The notes beneath the pieces were generated by a model. That model did not search any database, had not been told where the DNA came from, and was given only the letters and a program-made list of their open reading frames with translations. DNA of 64,000 nt. It comes from Morella rubra. Lineage: Eukaryota; Streptophyta; Magnoliopsida; Fagales; Myricaceae. Below are positions 32,569-44,104 of this stretch, piece after piece. The DNA lies in contig CM025850.1 in NCBI GenBank assembly GCA_003952965.2, positions 16,696,008 to 16,760,007 of the forward strand, in the 5' to 3' direction. Position 1 is the first letter of the stretch. Each line of letters opens with the position of its first letter. The position numbers and the translations under genes were made by a program.

Positions 32569-34324
32569 TGTAATAGCCCGGACCGTGAAGACCTCAAGCA
32601 TTGTCTTATAGTAATGGACACAGCTATTGAAACTGAGGTTACGGCCTATGGGACGATCGATAAAGCAACAAGATACTAAGCAAAACACAAGTAGAACCTT
32701 TTATTAATACCGAAGTATTACAAAAGAGAACCTACTTCTTATAATGTACATACTATGTCATACCCCAAGCTTTTAAACATCATGTGCATATTGTTTATGA
32801 TATCTTGTTTGTGATTAGTAGTGCATTTAGGGATACATAGTGACTAAGAGAGATTATTTAATACTTGAGATACTAAGTTCGAAACCTTGATTAGGACATG
32901 ATTTAATGAGAATTGGAGTTCACATGCAACTAAGTTGTTGTTCAAAATGTTGAGAACCACGTATTGGATCAATTTAATTTTTTAAGCTAGTATGGACGTT
33001 TTTCTGTCAAAACCTTGATTAGGACATGATTTAGTGAGATTTGGAGTTCGCATGCAACTAGGCTGTTGTTCAAAATATTGAGGAGCCCATATTGGATCAA
33101 TTTAATTTTTTAAGTCAGTAGAACGTTTTTGTCTCGAAAATTGAACCACATGATTTTTATTTTTTTAATATGTTGGGAGATTATCCACAAGTTTATGGTT
33201 TAAATTTAGAGACTTTTTATTTTTTGGAAGCAAGTAGGTCGATTTATCGAAAGCAATTAGGTTGATTTGCGATTATTGGAAGATTAGTGAAACGATTAGC
33301 AAGACTTAGCGATTAAGCAAGGAAATTTTGGCTACCCTAGAGAGTGACACATGTGAGAATACCACAAAAAATCGAAGCAAAAAGCGGAACACAAAAGGCA
33401 AGGACCTAGGTAGCTCGAGGTGTCGACCATTGGTGAACCTAGGAAGTGACTCACCTAAGCTATAGTGAAAAATTCAGCCATAGGCATGCTCAGCAGCTGC
33501 TTAGGGTGGTTGGGTGTCGTCGCATGGTCGATGTAGCCTTTTGAGTCACCGAAGCTAGCTAGACACGTGTCACAATGTGACGAATCAAGCTTGCCTATAA
33601 ATAGGGGGTGGCCAGCCATTTAAACTTACACCATCTCATCCTAAATTGTGAGTTAAGCTTGTGATTAGTAGAGATCAAACTCACTTAGAGGTAAAGTTTA
33701 GTTTGGTTATCTTTGATTTCGATTCTTAAGTTTTCAAGATAATTTGTGAATCTCTTGTAATTCTTATTCTAGCATCTAGTGATGTTGTTTATGTTTTTCA
33801 TGTTCTTGATGTTCTTTGTGTCCTTTGTGTTATTGATGAAGAACAAGCTCGTCTATTTGAAATAGTATCATTTTCAAAGTTTGATTCGTTTTCAAGTTGT
33901 TTTTCAACTTTGATCCGTTTCTTTTTCAAATTTCTTTCAAAAGTTGTTTTTTAAAACTTGAACATATTCCTTCTGATTTCAATACTTTTTATGTCAAAAT
34001 TGGTATTTTCTACGTGGTGATTAAGCCGTTTTTAACGAGAAATCAAAGTGTTATTTTTTCTTCACAACACTTTCCTTTGAGAAATGTTTTATAATATTGT
34101 GATGATGGAAACGAGTTAAGGTGTTGCATATCATAAATGAGATATATGGGTGTTGATATGAGACATGCATACTTAACTTGTACGTTGGAAAGGAATATTG
34201 TGATGTTCAAGTATGTTAAGGTGTTGCATATCATTAATGATATGTATGGGCGTTGATATGAGACATGCATACATAACGCATACTGTGAAGACGTGACAGT
34301 ACTCTGCACAAGAGGATGTGTTCA
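32569..34324 (+). repeat. Ty3/gypsy-type solo LTR, copy B
   Basis: 1756 bp with the same ends and the same CTTGT flanks (32564-32568 and 34325-34329) as 22909-24666, including the internal 127-bp tandem duplication. Confidence 0.8.
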
Positions 34325-34814
34325 CTTGTTATGACATTTTGGCCTTTCTGTCGTACGCGGAAAGATCCTCTATGAGGATACCGTATCGGTCAATGCTTGA
34401 GTATTGCCGCTCTTGAAGGTAATGTTGTGTCCGTGTTCAAGATATTTAGACAATTTTATGTTCTCAGATTTAACTTATCAGTTTTTTTCTTGCGGCTTGA
34501 ATATCAACTTGTCAACGGTCTTTATTTTGTACAGGTAGGCGCCCCATCCATGCATGACTCTAGCATGTATGTGTGTTTTCCATGTCATACATAAAAAATT
34601 GAAGTACAGTGGTTAATAATATCTTAATCGAATTTTCCATTTTGCGTATTTAAGCAAGTTTCCCCAGCCACGCGCTAGTATGGACAGGACCATTTTTACT
34701 TTTATTTTATCCAAGTTTTCTGTTTTATTTCACAGTCCCACTTTTCTCTTACACGCTGAAGAAGTTCTACAGTGTCTAATGACTGCACAGTTGCCTCCTT
34801 TGACATCTCATGTA

Positions 34815-36470
34815 TAGTGGTGAAACTAGGATTAAAATCTAAGGGTGGCGAGCTTTAAAGGCGAAATGACAAAAAAAAAATTTCCTTCGTAATGCAAAAA
34901 ATATTCTTAGAGTTACAATGTCGAAAATTAATTGAAAGCTTTAAAAATATTAGAATACATGTATACTATGTACTGCGATCAATATCCATCTTCCATGAGT
35001 GTCGAATCGTGCTTAAAAACATGTTGCCGCAACTGGTAAGACTAATGAAAATATCCAATATCTTGATATTTCTTCTAACATCTCTAACTAGATCATCTGA
35101 AATCTTCCTCCATAACTTAGCACAAACTCTAATAAACGAAGAGGATCAAATGGCAGAAAATAAGTAATAGTTTGCCCTCCACAAACTACGAGTATAATGT
35201 CTTCATATTGGCACACTAATAGAGTTATCCACACAAAAAGTTTTGACTTCTTCCAAAAATCCATTCCATTCAATCTCTCTCATTTCTTGTAACTGTTCCT
35301 TCACAACTCCAACCAAACCCATAACATTAACAATGTCTTGATCTTTTCGTTGTAAGGCTTGTGACAATTCGTTTGTAATTCCATTATATTCCTCAACAAA
35401 TGCATAGTGAATACAAACTCAAAACTTTCCATCTTATCCATCAAACTCATAACCATGGATCTTCGTTCTGGGAGAGTACCATTGCTTTTATGTGTTCAAG
35501 GTCTTCCAATATTGATGACCACATAGTGAAGAGAAGGATTATTGTAAGTTGGTATGAACTCCAACAAGTGTTACCTACAATATTATAGGAATTATAAACC
35601 TATAAGCAAAGGAAAAAAAAAACTAAATGGTCTAAAGTATTGTAATGAAATATACTGATCACCTGGTCGTGAGAGACTGGTTTCTTGATTTTTGCCCCTT
35701 CCACTAGAAATATCTCCCTTGTCCAACCGCTCCACTATCTTCTCATGATGACTTTGCAGAAGAGCGTCTTTCATTTTACAAGAAGTTCCGACCATATTCA
35801 CAATCATGGAAGTATAATTAAAAAAATCACCAACTTGCAAGTTATTCTTTGCAACAACCACAATAGCCATTTGAAGTTGGTAAGCAAAACAATGGATATA
35901 GGTAGCAGAAGGATTGTCCCTCAAAATGAGTGACTTCAACCCATTGAACTCGCCTCGCATGTTTGATGCCCCATTATACCCTTGACCTCTCAATCTGGAT
36001 ATTGACAACCATGTCTTGCAAACAATTTGTCTATAGTTTTTTTCAAAGATTCAAAGCAAGTATCAGGAACATGTTCCACACCAAGAAACCTTTCAATCAC
36101 TGTTCACATATCTCAAAACTATTGTCATTTGCTCCTTCACTGAATTATCTCGAGACTCATCAACCATAAGAGAATAAAATCCATCCCAAATTTCTTTAAT
36201 GATGGCAAGTGTGGTCTTAGCTGCACAAGCACTCACCATTTCCTTCTGCACTTTTGGAGAAGTTATTTGGTTGTTTCTAGGAGCATTAGTATTAAGTGTC
36301 TTAGCAACCTTTTCATCATGTTGGCAAAGCACGTTCAAAAGCTCAAGAAAATTTGAACACTCGTCATGAACATTAAAAGAAACCATCTAAAACCGGAATG
36401 CGATAAGCATTTTCCATGTGCGGATAACATGTGCGCACTTTGTCGCTAATTTAAGCTTCAATTGTCTTCT
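34815..36470 (-). pseudogene. hAT transposase, partial copy B
   Basis: This matches 25157 to about 26900. The core is well kept (SRLRGQGYNGASNMRGEFNG at about 36000-35940; MVDESRDNSVKEQMTIVLRY at about 36160-36100; NAPRNNQITSPKVQKEMVSA just upstream). Part of the C-terminal section (34970-35190) differs strongly from copy A. Several short deletions occur near the N-terminal end (36360-36470). Not translatable as a whole. Confidence 0.8.
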
Positions 36471-36814
36471 AATCACGTTGGAGTTGCTGCAAGTGCTTCC
36501 CGGGAAGTATAAATAGTAGATGTAATCACTTGGTTTAATATTCCAACAAAAAACAAACACCAAGCACTCTTCCAATTGGACTTGGGAACGGCAATTCAAT
36601 CCCGAGGTACCCCTTCAAGTCTCCCTCCTGATCAAAAGATTACACCCAAAACACCATATCTACACCATACAAGTAATAGGCTGCAATCATTGTCATCTCG
36701 AAAATCGAAACCTTTGATCCAATATCTTGTAGTAAAGCTAGAGAAATCATTTAACTTATGATCATCTAAAAAGATTATGACAAATGTGATCCCTTTCTTC
36801 CATATTGTCCACAC
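36471..36814. other. Unassigned insert between the two hAT transposase copies
   Basis: No similarity to the hAT sequence on either side and no coding signal I recognise. It contains CTTCCCGGGAAG (about 36497-36508), a 12-bp palindrome. It may be filler from a repair event. Confidence 0.4.
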
Positions 36815-38534
36815 AAAAAGTTACTTCTTCCAAAAATTCATCCCATGTAACTGTTCCTTCACAACTCCAACCAAACCATAGCATTAACAATGTCTTGATC
36901 TTTTCGTTGTAAGGCTTGTGACAATTCGTTTGTAATTCCCATTATATTCTCAACAAATGCATAGTGAATACAAACTCAAAACTTTCCATCTTATCCATCA
37001 AACCATAGCCATGGATCTTTGTTCTGGAGAGTACCATTCTTTTATGTGTTCAAGCACTTCCAATATGATGACCACATAGTGAAGAGACATTATTGTGTGG
37101 TATGAACCCCAACGAGTACCTACAATATTATAGGAATTAAAACTATAAAAAAAAAAAAAAAACTAAATGGTCTAAAGTATTATAATGAAATATAATTCAC
37201 CTGGTCGTGCGAGACTGGTTTCTTGATTTTTGCCCCTTCCACTAGAAATTCTCCCTTGTCCAACACTCCACTATCTTCTCATGAACTTTGCCGAAGAGCA
37301 TCTTTCCTTTTACAAGAAGCTCCGACCATATTCACAATCATGGAAGTATAATTAAAAAAATCACCAACTTGCAAGTTATTCTTTGCAACAACCACAATAG
37401 CCATTTGAAGTTGGTGAGCAAAACAATGGATATAGGTAGCAGAAGGATTGTCCCTCAAAATGAGCGACTTCAACCCATTGAACTCGCCTCGCATGTTTGA
37501 TGCCCCATCATACCCTTGACCTCTCAATCTGGATATTGACAACCATGTCTTGCAAACAATTTGTCTATAGCTTTTTTCAAAGATTGGAGCAAGTATCAGA
37601 ACATGTTCCACACCAAGAAACCTTTCAATCACTGTCCACGTATGTTTACATATCTCAAAACCACTGCCATTTGCTCCTTCACTGAATTATCTCGAGACTC
37701 ATCAACCATAAGAGAATAAAATCCATCCCCAATTTCTTTAATGATGGCAAGTGTGGTCTCTGCACAAGCACTCACCATTTCCTTCTGAATTTTGGAGAAG
37801 TCATTTGGTTGTTTCCAGGAGCATTAGTGTTAAGTGTCTTAGCAACCTTTTCATCACGTTGGCAAACACGTTCAAAAGCTCAAGAAAATTGCCCTTCCTT
37901 ATTGAACTCTCGGACTCGTCATGACCACAAAAAGCTAATCCTTGCCCCAAAAGATAACGAATGCATCTAAAACTGCTGTTAAACGAATGCGATAAGCATT
38001 CTCTTGATCGTGCCCTGTGCGGATAACATGTGCCACACTTTGTCGCTGATTTTGAGTGCTTCACATTGTCTTCTAGCTTCATTGTGAGCACTATCATGTG
38101 CACCAACATGTTCACCAAAAACCTCCACTGCCTTTTCCAATTGCTAAATCCCGTAGATGTAAACTTATCTCCCCCGGACTTCCCTCCTCTAGGTCACCTA
38201 AACAGATAACACCACAAGCAATACGCTTCATCCTTTGATACACTATATTCCAACCAATTAAAATCTTTAAACCATACCTCCCTAAAACCCTTCATTTCTT
38301 GCCCGTATTGCTTCTTGGGAAAATCATGGGGTTGAAAAGGACCTTTGATCAAGTACTCCCTACGAACTTGATCCCTAATCCCAACATCATATTCTTCAAT
38401 GGGTTTACGTAACCCTGGTCAGCAACAATATCATCCGGACTAAACATAATGTGAGGTCTTTTTGAACTAATATCATTTCAGAATTAGTAGCCACGTTAGG
38501 AGTATTAGACAACTTGTTTTTTTATCTTATCCAT
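36815..38534 (-). pseudogene. hAT transposase, partial copy C including the N-terminus
   Basis: ATG at 38534 on the minus strand (MDKIKKQ) is followed by degraded N-terminal sequence (FSPDDIVADQG). It continues with the segments seen in copy A: the GFSNW region, LAFCGHDESESSIRKGNFLE, a DUF4371-like core, and the best preserved SRLRGQGYDGASNMRGEFNG with YIHCFAHQLQMAIVVVAKNN (37560-37370). The C-terminal end fades at about 36815. It has many short deletions of 1-10 bases relative to copy A. It supplies the N-terminal part that copy A lost at the gap. Confidence 0.8.
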
Positions 38535-39549
38535 TATCTAAACAAAACAAAACAAAAGTGGCAATCAATCAGTTGGCAATGGTGTTTTAATATTTGCAGT
38601 GCATATTCTATTTTTAGAGAGCTTCATGGGACACTTAATGCAGATCGTCTTGATAGAGATATAAGATCAGGTTAATTTTGAGCCTACCACACACCACAAA
38701 TATATAAGTGATCAAGCTGAAAAATATGCAAACCTGAGCATATTGTAAAAGTTTAAGATTTGTTGTGTTCTTTTTTTCTTTCTCCTCATATATATAGTCT
38801 AGTCCACGAATGCATGTTTAAGGTAAATGTGACCTTGCGTGTGATTCGAGCAAATTTAACTTGAATTTTTGGACATACTATTCTGGCATCTAAAATTGGA
38901 ATTTTAAGGTAAACATATTTTGGCTCGCTCAAACCACTCAAAAGCACGTCTTAAAGGCATCCAAATGCCTTGACTAGGATTAAAAGCTTGACTATAATCT
39001 TCCATTTTTTTTTTATTGTTAGTCTGTACTTGAACACATCGACGCATTGACTAGGGTTTAAAAAGTAAAATGTTTTCAATGTTTAACCATTTGAAGTCTT
39101 GATGGGAAAAATTAGTTTGTAAGTTGTTTCATGCTTAAGCTTGCTACTTCAATAGCAACTTCGAATATTTTGTTACCCGAAAACCCAAATACAAGCAACT
39201 CCCCCATGAAGTAACATTACAAATCCCAAAATCTAATCAAATGGCATAAAGAAACCACTTCCCAAACAAACATTTGATACTAAGCAAACACAACGCAAAC
39301 AACAGCATTTAATTCTATAACTTATAGAATACTATCATTTCTCTTGTTACAAAAAAAATATCTGACAATATTTACATAACTTAAATCATTAGTGAGACTA
39401 AGGAAAACATTTATCATCCAAGTGCTTACGCATAACCACATACATTCACAAATCATAATTTCACAAAATCCCCAATTCCAAATCCCCAATTTCAATTTCA
39501 CAAATTCCCCAATTCCCAAATCCTCACAATTTCATAAAATTGTTTACCT

Positions 39550-39585
<36 letters not shown>

Positions 39586-40147
39586 TTGGGCGGCCAGCAG
39601 TGGGTGGCTGATGCTGACTAAGAAACAGTTAGAGAGAGAGTGAAGTGAGAAGATGACACTTGACAAAGGAGGGAAAGTGAGAAAATTAGAAATGACAAAC
39701 CAGTTATACCTGGTGCAGCGATGAGGCAACTGAGCTGTGGGTAACAGCTCACGGGCAACGGCGGCTCACGGGTCATTGTTGAGAGGTGAGAAACTGTGAG
39801 AGAGAGGGAGAGAGACCGCGTAGAAGAGAAGAGCCGAAGAGGGGGATGAAATTTTTTAAAATAGGTTTCACCTTGTATTAATTTTTTTTTTTAAGCAAGT
39901 GTGAAACAACGCCATTTCATGCTCTGCTTATAAAAATAAAAATAAAAAAGGGCTTGGCCTAATGGGGATCGAGCCCAAGCCTGCAGGACAAAATGGCACT
40001 GGGGCCACTGGGCTCTAGTTGGCCTAGGCCTAATGGGTGTAGGGCCCAGGCCAACTTATGAAAAAAAAAACACATGTAAAAATTTTTTTTAGGCCAGAGC
40101 AATGGCTGGCGGCTGCCCTGGTTCGCTACCCCCTGCATCCACCACTG
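38535..40147. other. 5' noncoding part of the hAT element
   Basis: No coding gene seen. It contains a perfect (AG)19 microsatellite (39555-39592), a GA-rich stretch to 39840, and repeated GGCCTAATGGG-like words at about 39950-40060. It ends in the right inverted terminus. Confidence 0.6.
39555..39592. repeat. (AG)19 microsatellite
   Basis: An uninterrupted AG dinucleotide run, useful as a length-polymorphic marker. Confidence 0.95.
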
Positions 40148-40155
40148 CTTATGTA

Positions 40156-40736
40156 GCTACAATTTTTCAGCTATTTTTGCTTCTTTACTCTCTCTCTTAC
40201 GCCGAAAGCTGATATGGACGTATCTCATGTAGCTACTTAAGGATTAGCCACAAATTTTCAGCTTTTTGCTTCTTTACTCTCTATGCTGACTGATATACCA
40301 GAAGATGTTTCACAGCCACTCCAACCCCTGCATTTCGTGAAGAGAACAATCTTTTCATGAAGGCTGAATGGAACCAAATATCACCAAGCGCCCTTTTGAT
40401 GTGAGTAGGATCAGACCAGATTCTGATAAGAAGATACTCAGTGCAGGTTAGGTTTTGAGAGTTTGGGAGAGGGAGGGAGACGGAGTATATAACTTACAGA
40501 AGAACAAGTTAGGGGGGAAAGACTATTTTCTCTGCGAAGTGATTTTCTAGGCCTAATGCCATTGTAACTTACATCATATGAGATGTATGAAACTTACAAC
40601 CACTCTTTGTAACTGGACTGATAGCTCTTTATGGACGGTTTTTGTACCCCTCCTGGTTAGCATCTGAAACAAGTTAACACTTTTCCCAAAATCATATTCG
40701 TACACATCAACGAGATTGTCTATTTATAGAGCACAA
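40156..40736 (+). promoter_or_regulatory. Upstream region and TATA box of the B3 gene, cut off from it
   Basis: TATTTATA at 40721-40728 is a plausible TATA box. If the chromovirus and one copy of CACAA are removed, this box lies about 85 bp upstream of the B3 ATG now at 45981, which is normal spacing. Around 40150-40310 a segment of about 70 bp (CATGTAGCTAC, then TTTTCAGCT, then GCTTCTTTACTCTCT) occurs twice. A GAGGGAGGGAGA purine stretch lies near 40470. Confidence 0.5.
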
Positions 40737-41056
40737 TGGAAGACTTAGGAAGCCAAATCCAAGAAATCAAAATATTCAAAAGATAGTGGGGGACCTAATT
40801 CTTTGGAAGATATTTGATTTGCTGCTGAACTTTGGGCGCAAGTGTGGGTTAGTCAAATGTTGCTTGAATTTAGGAAGGGAGTTTGTTGAATCTGTTCGGA
40901 GTTTAAGTAACGTTGCATCTGTTTATTATAAATAAGTCTTTGGACAGTAGAATAAGGCATGAAATTTGAATTATACTTGTGGTTTTGTCTCCAGCCCAAA
41001 TTGGAGAATTCTATTGCATTTCAACGCTTTAGAGTAAATTGTTTCTTGGGTTCCAT
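40737..41056 (+). repeat. 5' LTR of the chromovirus
   Basis: Starts TGGAAGACTTAGG. The 3' edge is blurred (GGTTCCATAAAA where the 3' LTR has GGTTCCAACA). Confidence 0.8.
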
Positions 41057-41099
41057 AAAATTTGGTATCAGAGAGACGTTCATACATGGGTACCAATCA

Positions 41100-42286
41100 A
41101 GCTAGAGTTTGAACTCCAGAAGGTGCGTGATGGCTTGCAACGATCAGCAACCGAATATGGGGAGACACGAGCTCAGATGCGAGGAATGGCGGATAAGTTG
41201 AAAGAGGTCCTTGAATCCTTATCTGGGTTTCGTTTATTGTGGGAAAAATCATCTCAGCATCAAGAGAAGGGCTCTAATTCTTCTCGGGGAGGGTCCAACA
41301 AAGATGATGGGTCATACCAATCACACCACACAAGATTCACCAAAATAGATTTTTTGAAGTTCTTTAGTGATGACCCAACAGAGTGGCTAAGCAGAGCTTC
41401 TTAATATTTTGACTTCCAAGAGACTGTAGAGGATCAAAAGGTGGCTTTAGCATCCTTCCATTTGAAGGGAGAAGCGAATCAGTGGTGCAAATGGCTCAAG
41501 AGAGTCCAAAGAGATGAAGGAATGAAGAATACTTGGCATTTATTTGAAAGCGAAATCATGACCCATTTTGGTCCCACTGACTATGAGTGCTTCAACAAAG
41601 CACTATCCAGAGTGAGGCAAACGGGTACCCTCAGGGATAACCAGCGTGACTTTGAGAGGTTGGCCAACCGAGTGGTTGCGTGGCCCTAAACTGCTCTTGT
41701 TGGAACCTTTCTAGGTGGTCTCGATGATGACATTGCAAATGAAGTACGAATGGCTAAACCAAAGACTCTACGTGAGGCTATTGGAGTAGCCAGAATAAAG
41801 GATAACCAACTCATGAGGAGAAGGAGACAAGGACGAGTGGAAGTGATGCGAGCTACCCCATCGGCGCGATTCCTCCCACCGAAAAGGCAGCACCTATAGC
41901 ACCAAAACAAGTTGTGGGCTCTCCAGTCAAGCATATATCATGGGAAGAGATGCAGCGAAGGAGGGAAAAAGGTTTGTGCTTCAATTGTAATGATCGATTC
42001 ACTCCTGGCCATAAGTGCAAGACGCCACAACTTTTCTTAATTGAAGGTGGAGAAGACGAAGAAGATGAAGGAGATTTCAGGAACAAAGCTCCAACATCTG
42101 GGCCAATAATTAAAGAACTAGAACAAGAAACAGTCAAGGAGCAAGCTGAGATCACTCTCCATGCTTTTTCAGGCTGGAAGGGACCATGCACTATGAGGTT
42201 GCAGGCGTTTACAGGCAAACATCCTATTACGATATTGGTAGACAGCAGTTCCAGTCACAATTTTCTGAGCCATCGAGTTGCTTGAC
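41100..42286 (+). pseudogene. Chromovirus gag and protease
   Basis: Gag: KIDFLKFFSDDPTEWLSRA, then VALASFHLKGEANQWCKWLK and WHLFESEIMTHFGPTDYECF, the retrotransposon gag domain. After a frameshift between 41690 and 41870 comes a zinc knuckle (CFNCNDRFTPGHKC, about 41980-42021), followed by an acidic linker. The protease site at about 42239-42265 reads LVDSSSSHNFLS, where retropepsins have D-S/T-G, so the catalytic loop Gly is lost. Stops occur at about 41402 and 41687. Confidence 0.8.
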
Positions 42287-42294
42287 AACTTCGC

Positions 42295-44073
42295 TTACCA
42301 GTGACTCCTACAGATAGTTTTCATGTTAAAATTGCCGATGGAGGCCAGCTACCTTGCCAAGAGAAACATGAGGTTGTACCATTGGAGATCCAAGGTTTTT
42401 TTTTTGCTGTCACTTTATTTTCTCTTCAACTACAAGGGTTGGATGTTGTTTTGAGTGTACAATGGTTGGTGGAATTGGGTCCAGTCCTATGTGATTGACA
42501 CAACATGACGATGAGATTTAATTGGCTAAGGGAGTCACAAGTCCTGCATGGTCAAAAGGATCCCTCTTCTATAGCAATTACTATACAATATGTTGAGAAA
42601 GAAGTTAAATGTGGGGGCATTTTATTCGCATTAATGGTGAAAGAAGTCAAAGACATTATGGTTAATGCTCCATGGATGTCTAATGATTTTGGTAAAAAAT
42701 TGGAGGATTTTGCTAGATTATTTAAGGAACCACGTTCTTTGCCTCCCTCTCGAGAAGTTGACCACCACATTTCATTGAAGGAAGGGGTTTCCGCTGTCAA
42801 TGTGCGCCCCTACAGGTACACACACTTCTAAAAAAATGAAATAAAGCAACAAGTAACGTAGATGCTCGAATTTGGGATTATACGTCCTAGCCATAGCCCT
42901 TTTTCTTCACCGGTGTTATTGGTTAAAAAAAAGACTGGTCTTGGCGCTTTTGTACTAATTATAGAGCCCTAAATGAAGCTACGATCAAGGATCGCTTCCC
43001 TATTCCAGCAGTAGATGACATGATTGATGAATTGCACGGTGCCAAGTACTTCACCAAGCTCAACCTTTGGGCTGGATACCACTTCAAGTTCGCCTTGAAG
43101 ATGTGCATAAGACGGCATTCCGAACACATTGTGGGCATTACAAATACCTCGTTATGCCTTTTGGGCTTTGTAATGCCTCATCAACATTTCAAGCCACTAT
43201 GAATTCAATCTTCTAGCCACTGTTACGTAAGTTCGTCCTTGTTTTTTTTTTACGATATTTTGGTATATAGTTCTTGGGAAGTGCATTTGGAACACATTAG
43301 AATAGTTTTTAAAATTTTGCAAGATCAGTAATTTTTTCTCAAACATTCTAAATGTGCATTTGGACAAGAGAAGGTCGATTATTTGGGGCATCTAATTTTC
43401 TAATAAAGATGTGGAAGTAGATGAGAGCAAGATCACTGCTATGAAGAATTGGCCAAAACCCACAAATGTGACCAATCTTCAGGGATTTTTGGGGCTAACG
43501 GGATACTACATTAAGTTTGTGCATAGCTACGAAATCATTGCGGGTCCTCTAACACAATTGTTGAAGAAAGGATAGTTCCATTGGGATGAACGGGCAGAGA
43601 AGGCTTCCGAAGAACTCAAATTTGCCACGACCACAACTCTGACATTGGCTATTCCTAATTTCAATGAAATTTTTGTTGTAGCAACCAATGCTTCAGATGC
43701 AGGTATTGGAGCTGTATTGTCCCAAGAAGGTCGACCAGTGGCATTTTTGAGTAGAGCCTTGGGCCCAAGAAAGAAAGCCTGGCCAATTTATTCAAAGGAA
43801 ATGCTTGCCATTCTTTAAGCCATTCGGTGCTGGAAACCATATCTCTTGGGCAGAAAATTTCGAATCCTAACTGACCAACGCAGCCTGAGGTTCTTCTTGG
43901 AGCAACGTGTTGCAACCCCAGAGCAGGAAAATGGGTCACTAAGTTGCTAGGCTATGAATATGAAATAGTGTATAGACCTGGAAAGGAGAATAGTGCGGCA
44001 GATTCACAATCTAGAGAGATGGGGTTGCCAACTCTATGGGCAATTTCTGTGCCTCAGTTCACTATATGGGCTG

Positions 44074-44104
<31 letters not shown>

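Larger units (their letters stand above)
27464..36470. repeat. Segmental duplication, copy B
   Basis: This is the partner of 17789-27216. In the copia and gypsy-LTR parts only scattered single-base changes and small indels are visible. Similarity falls sharply at 34970-35190, and homology ends near 36470 inside the hAT element. Confidence 0.9.
34815..40147 (-). mobile_element. hAT-superfamily element with inverted ends and 8-bp target duplication
   Basis: The left terminus reads TAGTGGTGAAACTAGGAT and the right terminus, reverse-complemented, CAGTGGTGGATGCAGGGG. The flanking octamers are CTCATGTA (34807-34814) and CTTATGTA (40148-40155), 7 of 8 identical, which is the hAT target-duplication length. 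The transposase reads on the minus strand but exists as two overlapping partial copies (34815-36470 and 36815-38534), so the element has an internal rearrangement. The 5' noncoding part is 38535-40147. Confidence 0.8.

Noticed and set aside
39555..39592. (AG)19 run as a regulatory GAGA element of a host gene
   Set aside because: It lies inside the hAT element, with no host gene start nearby in either direction.
41039..41404. Separate host gene upstream of chromovirus gag
   Set aside because: It begins in the LTR and primer-site region and leads directly into the gag domain.
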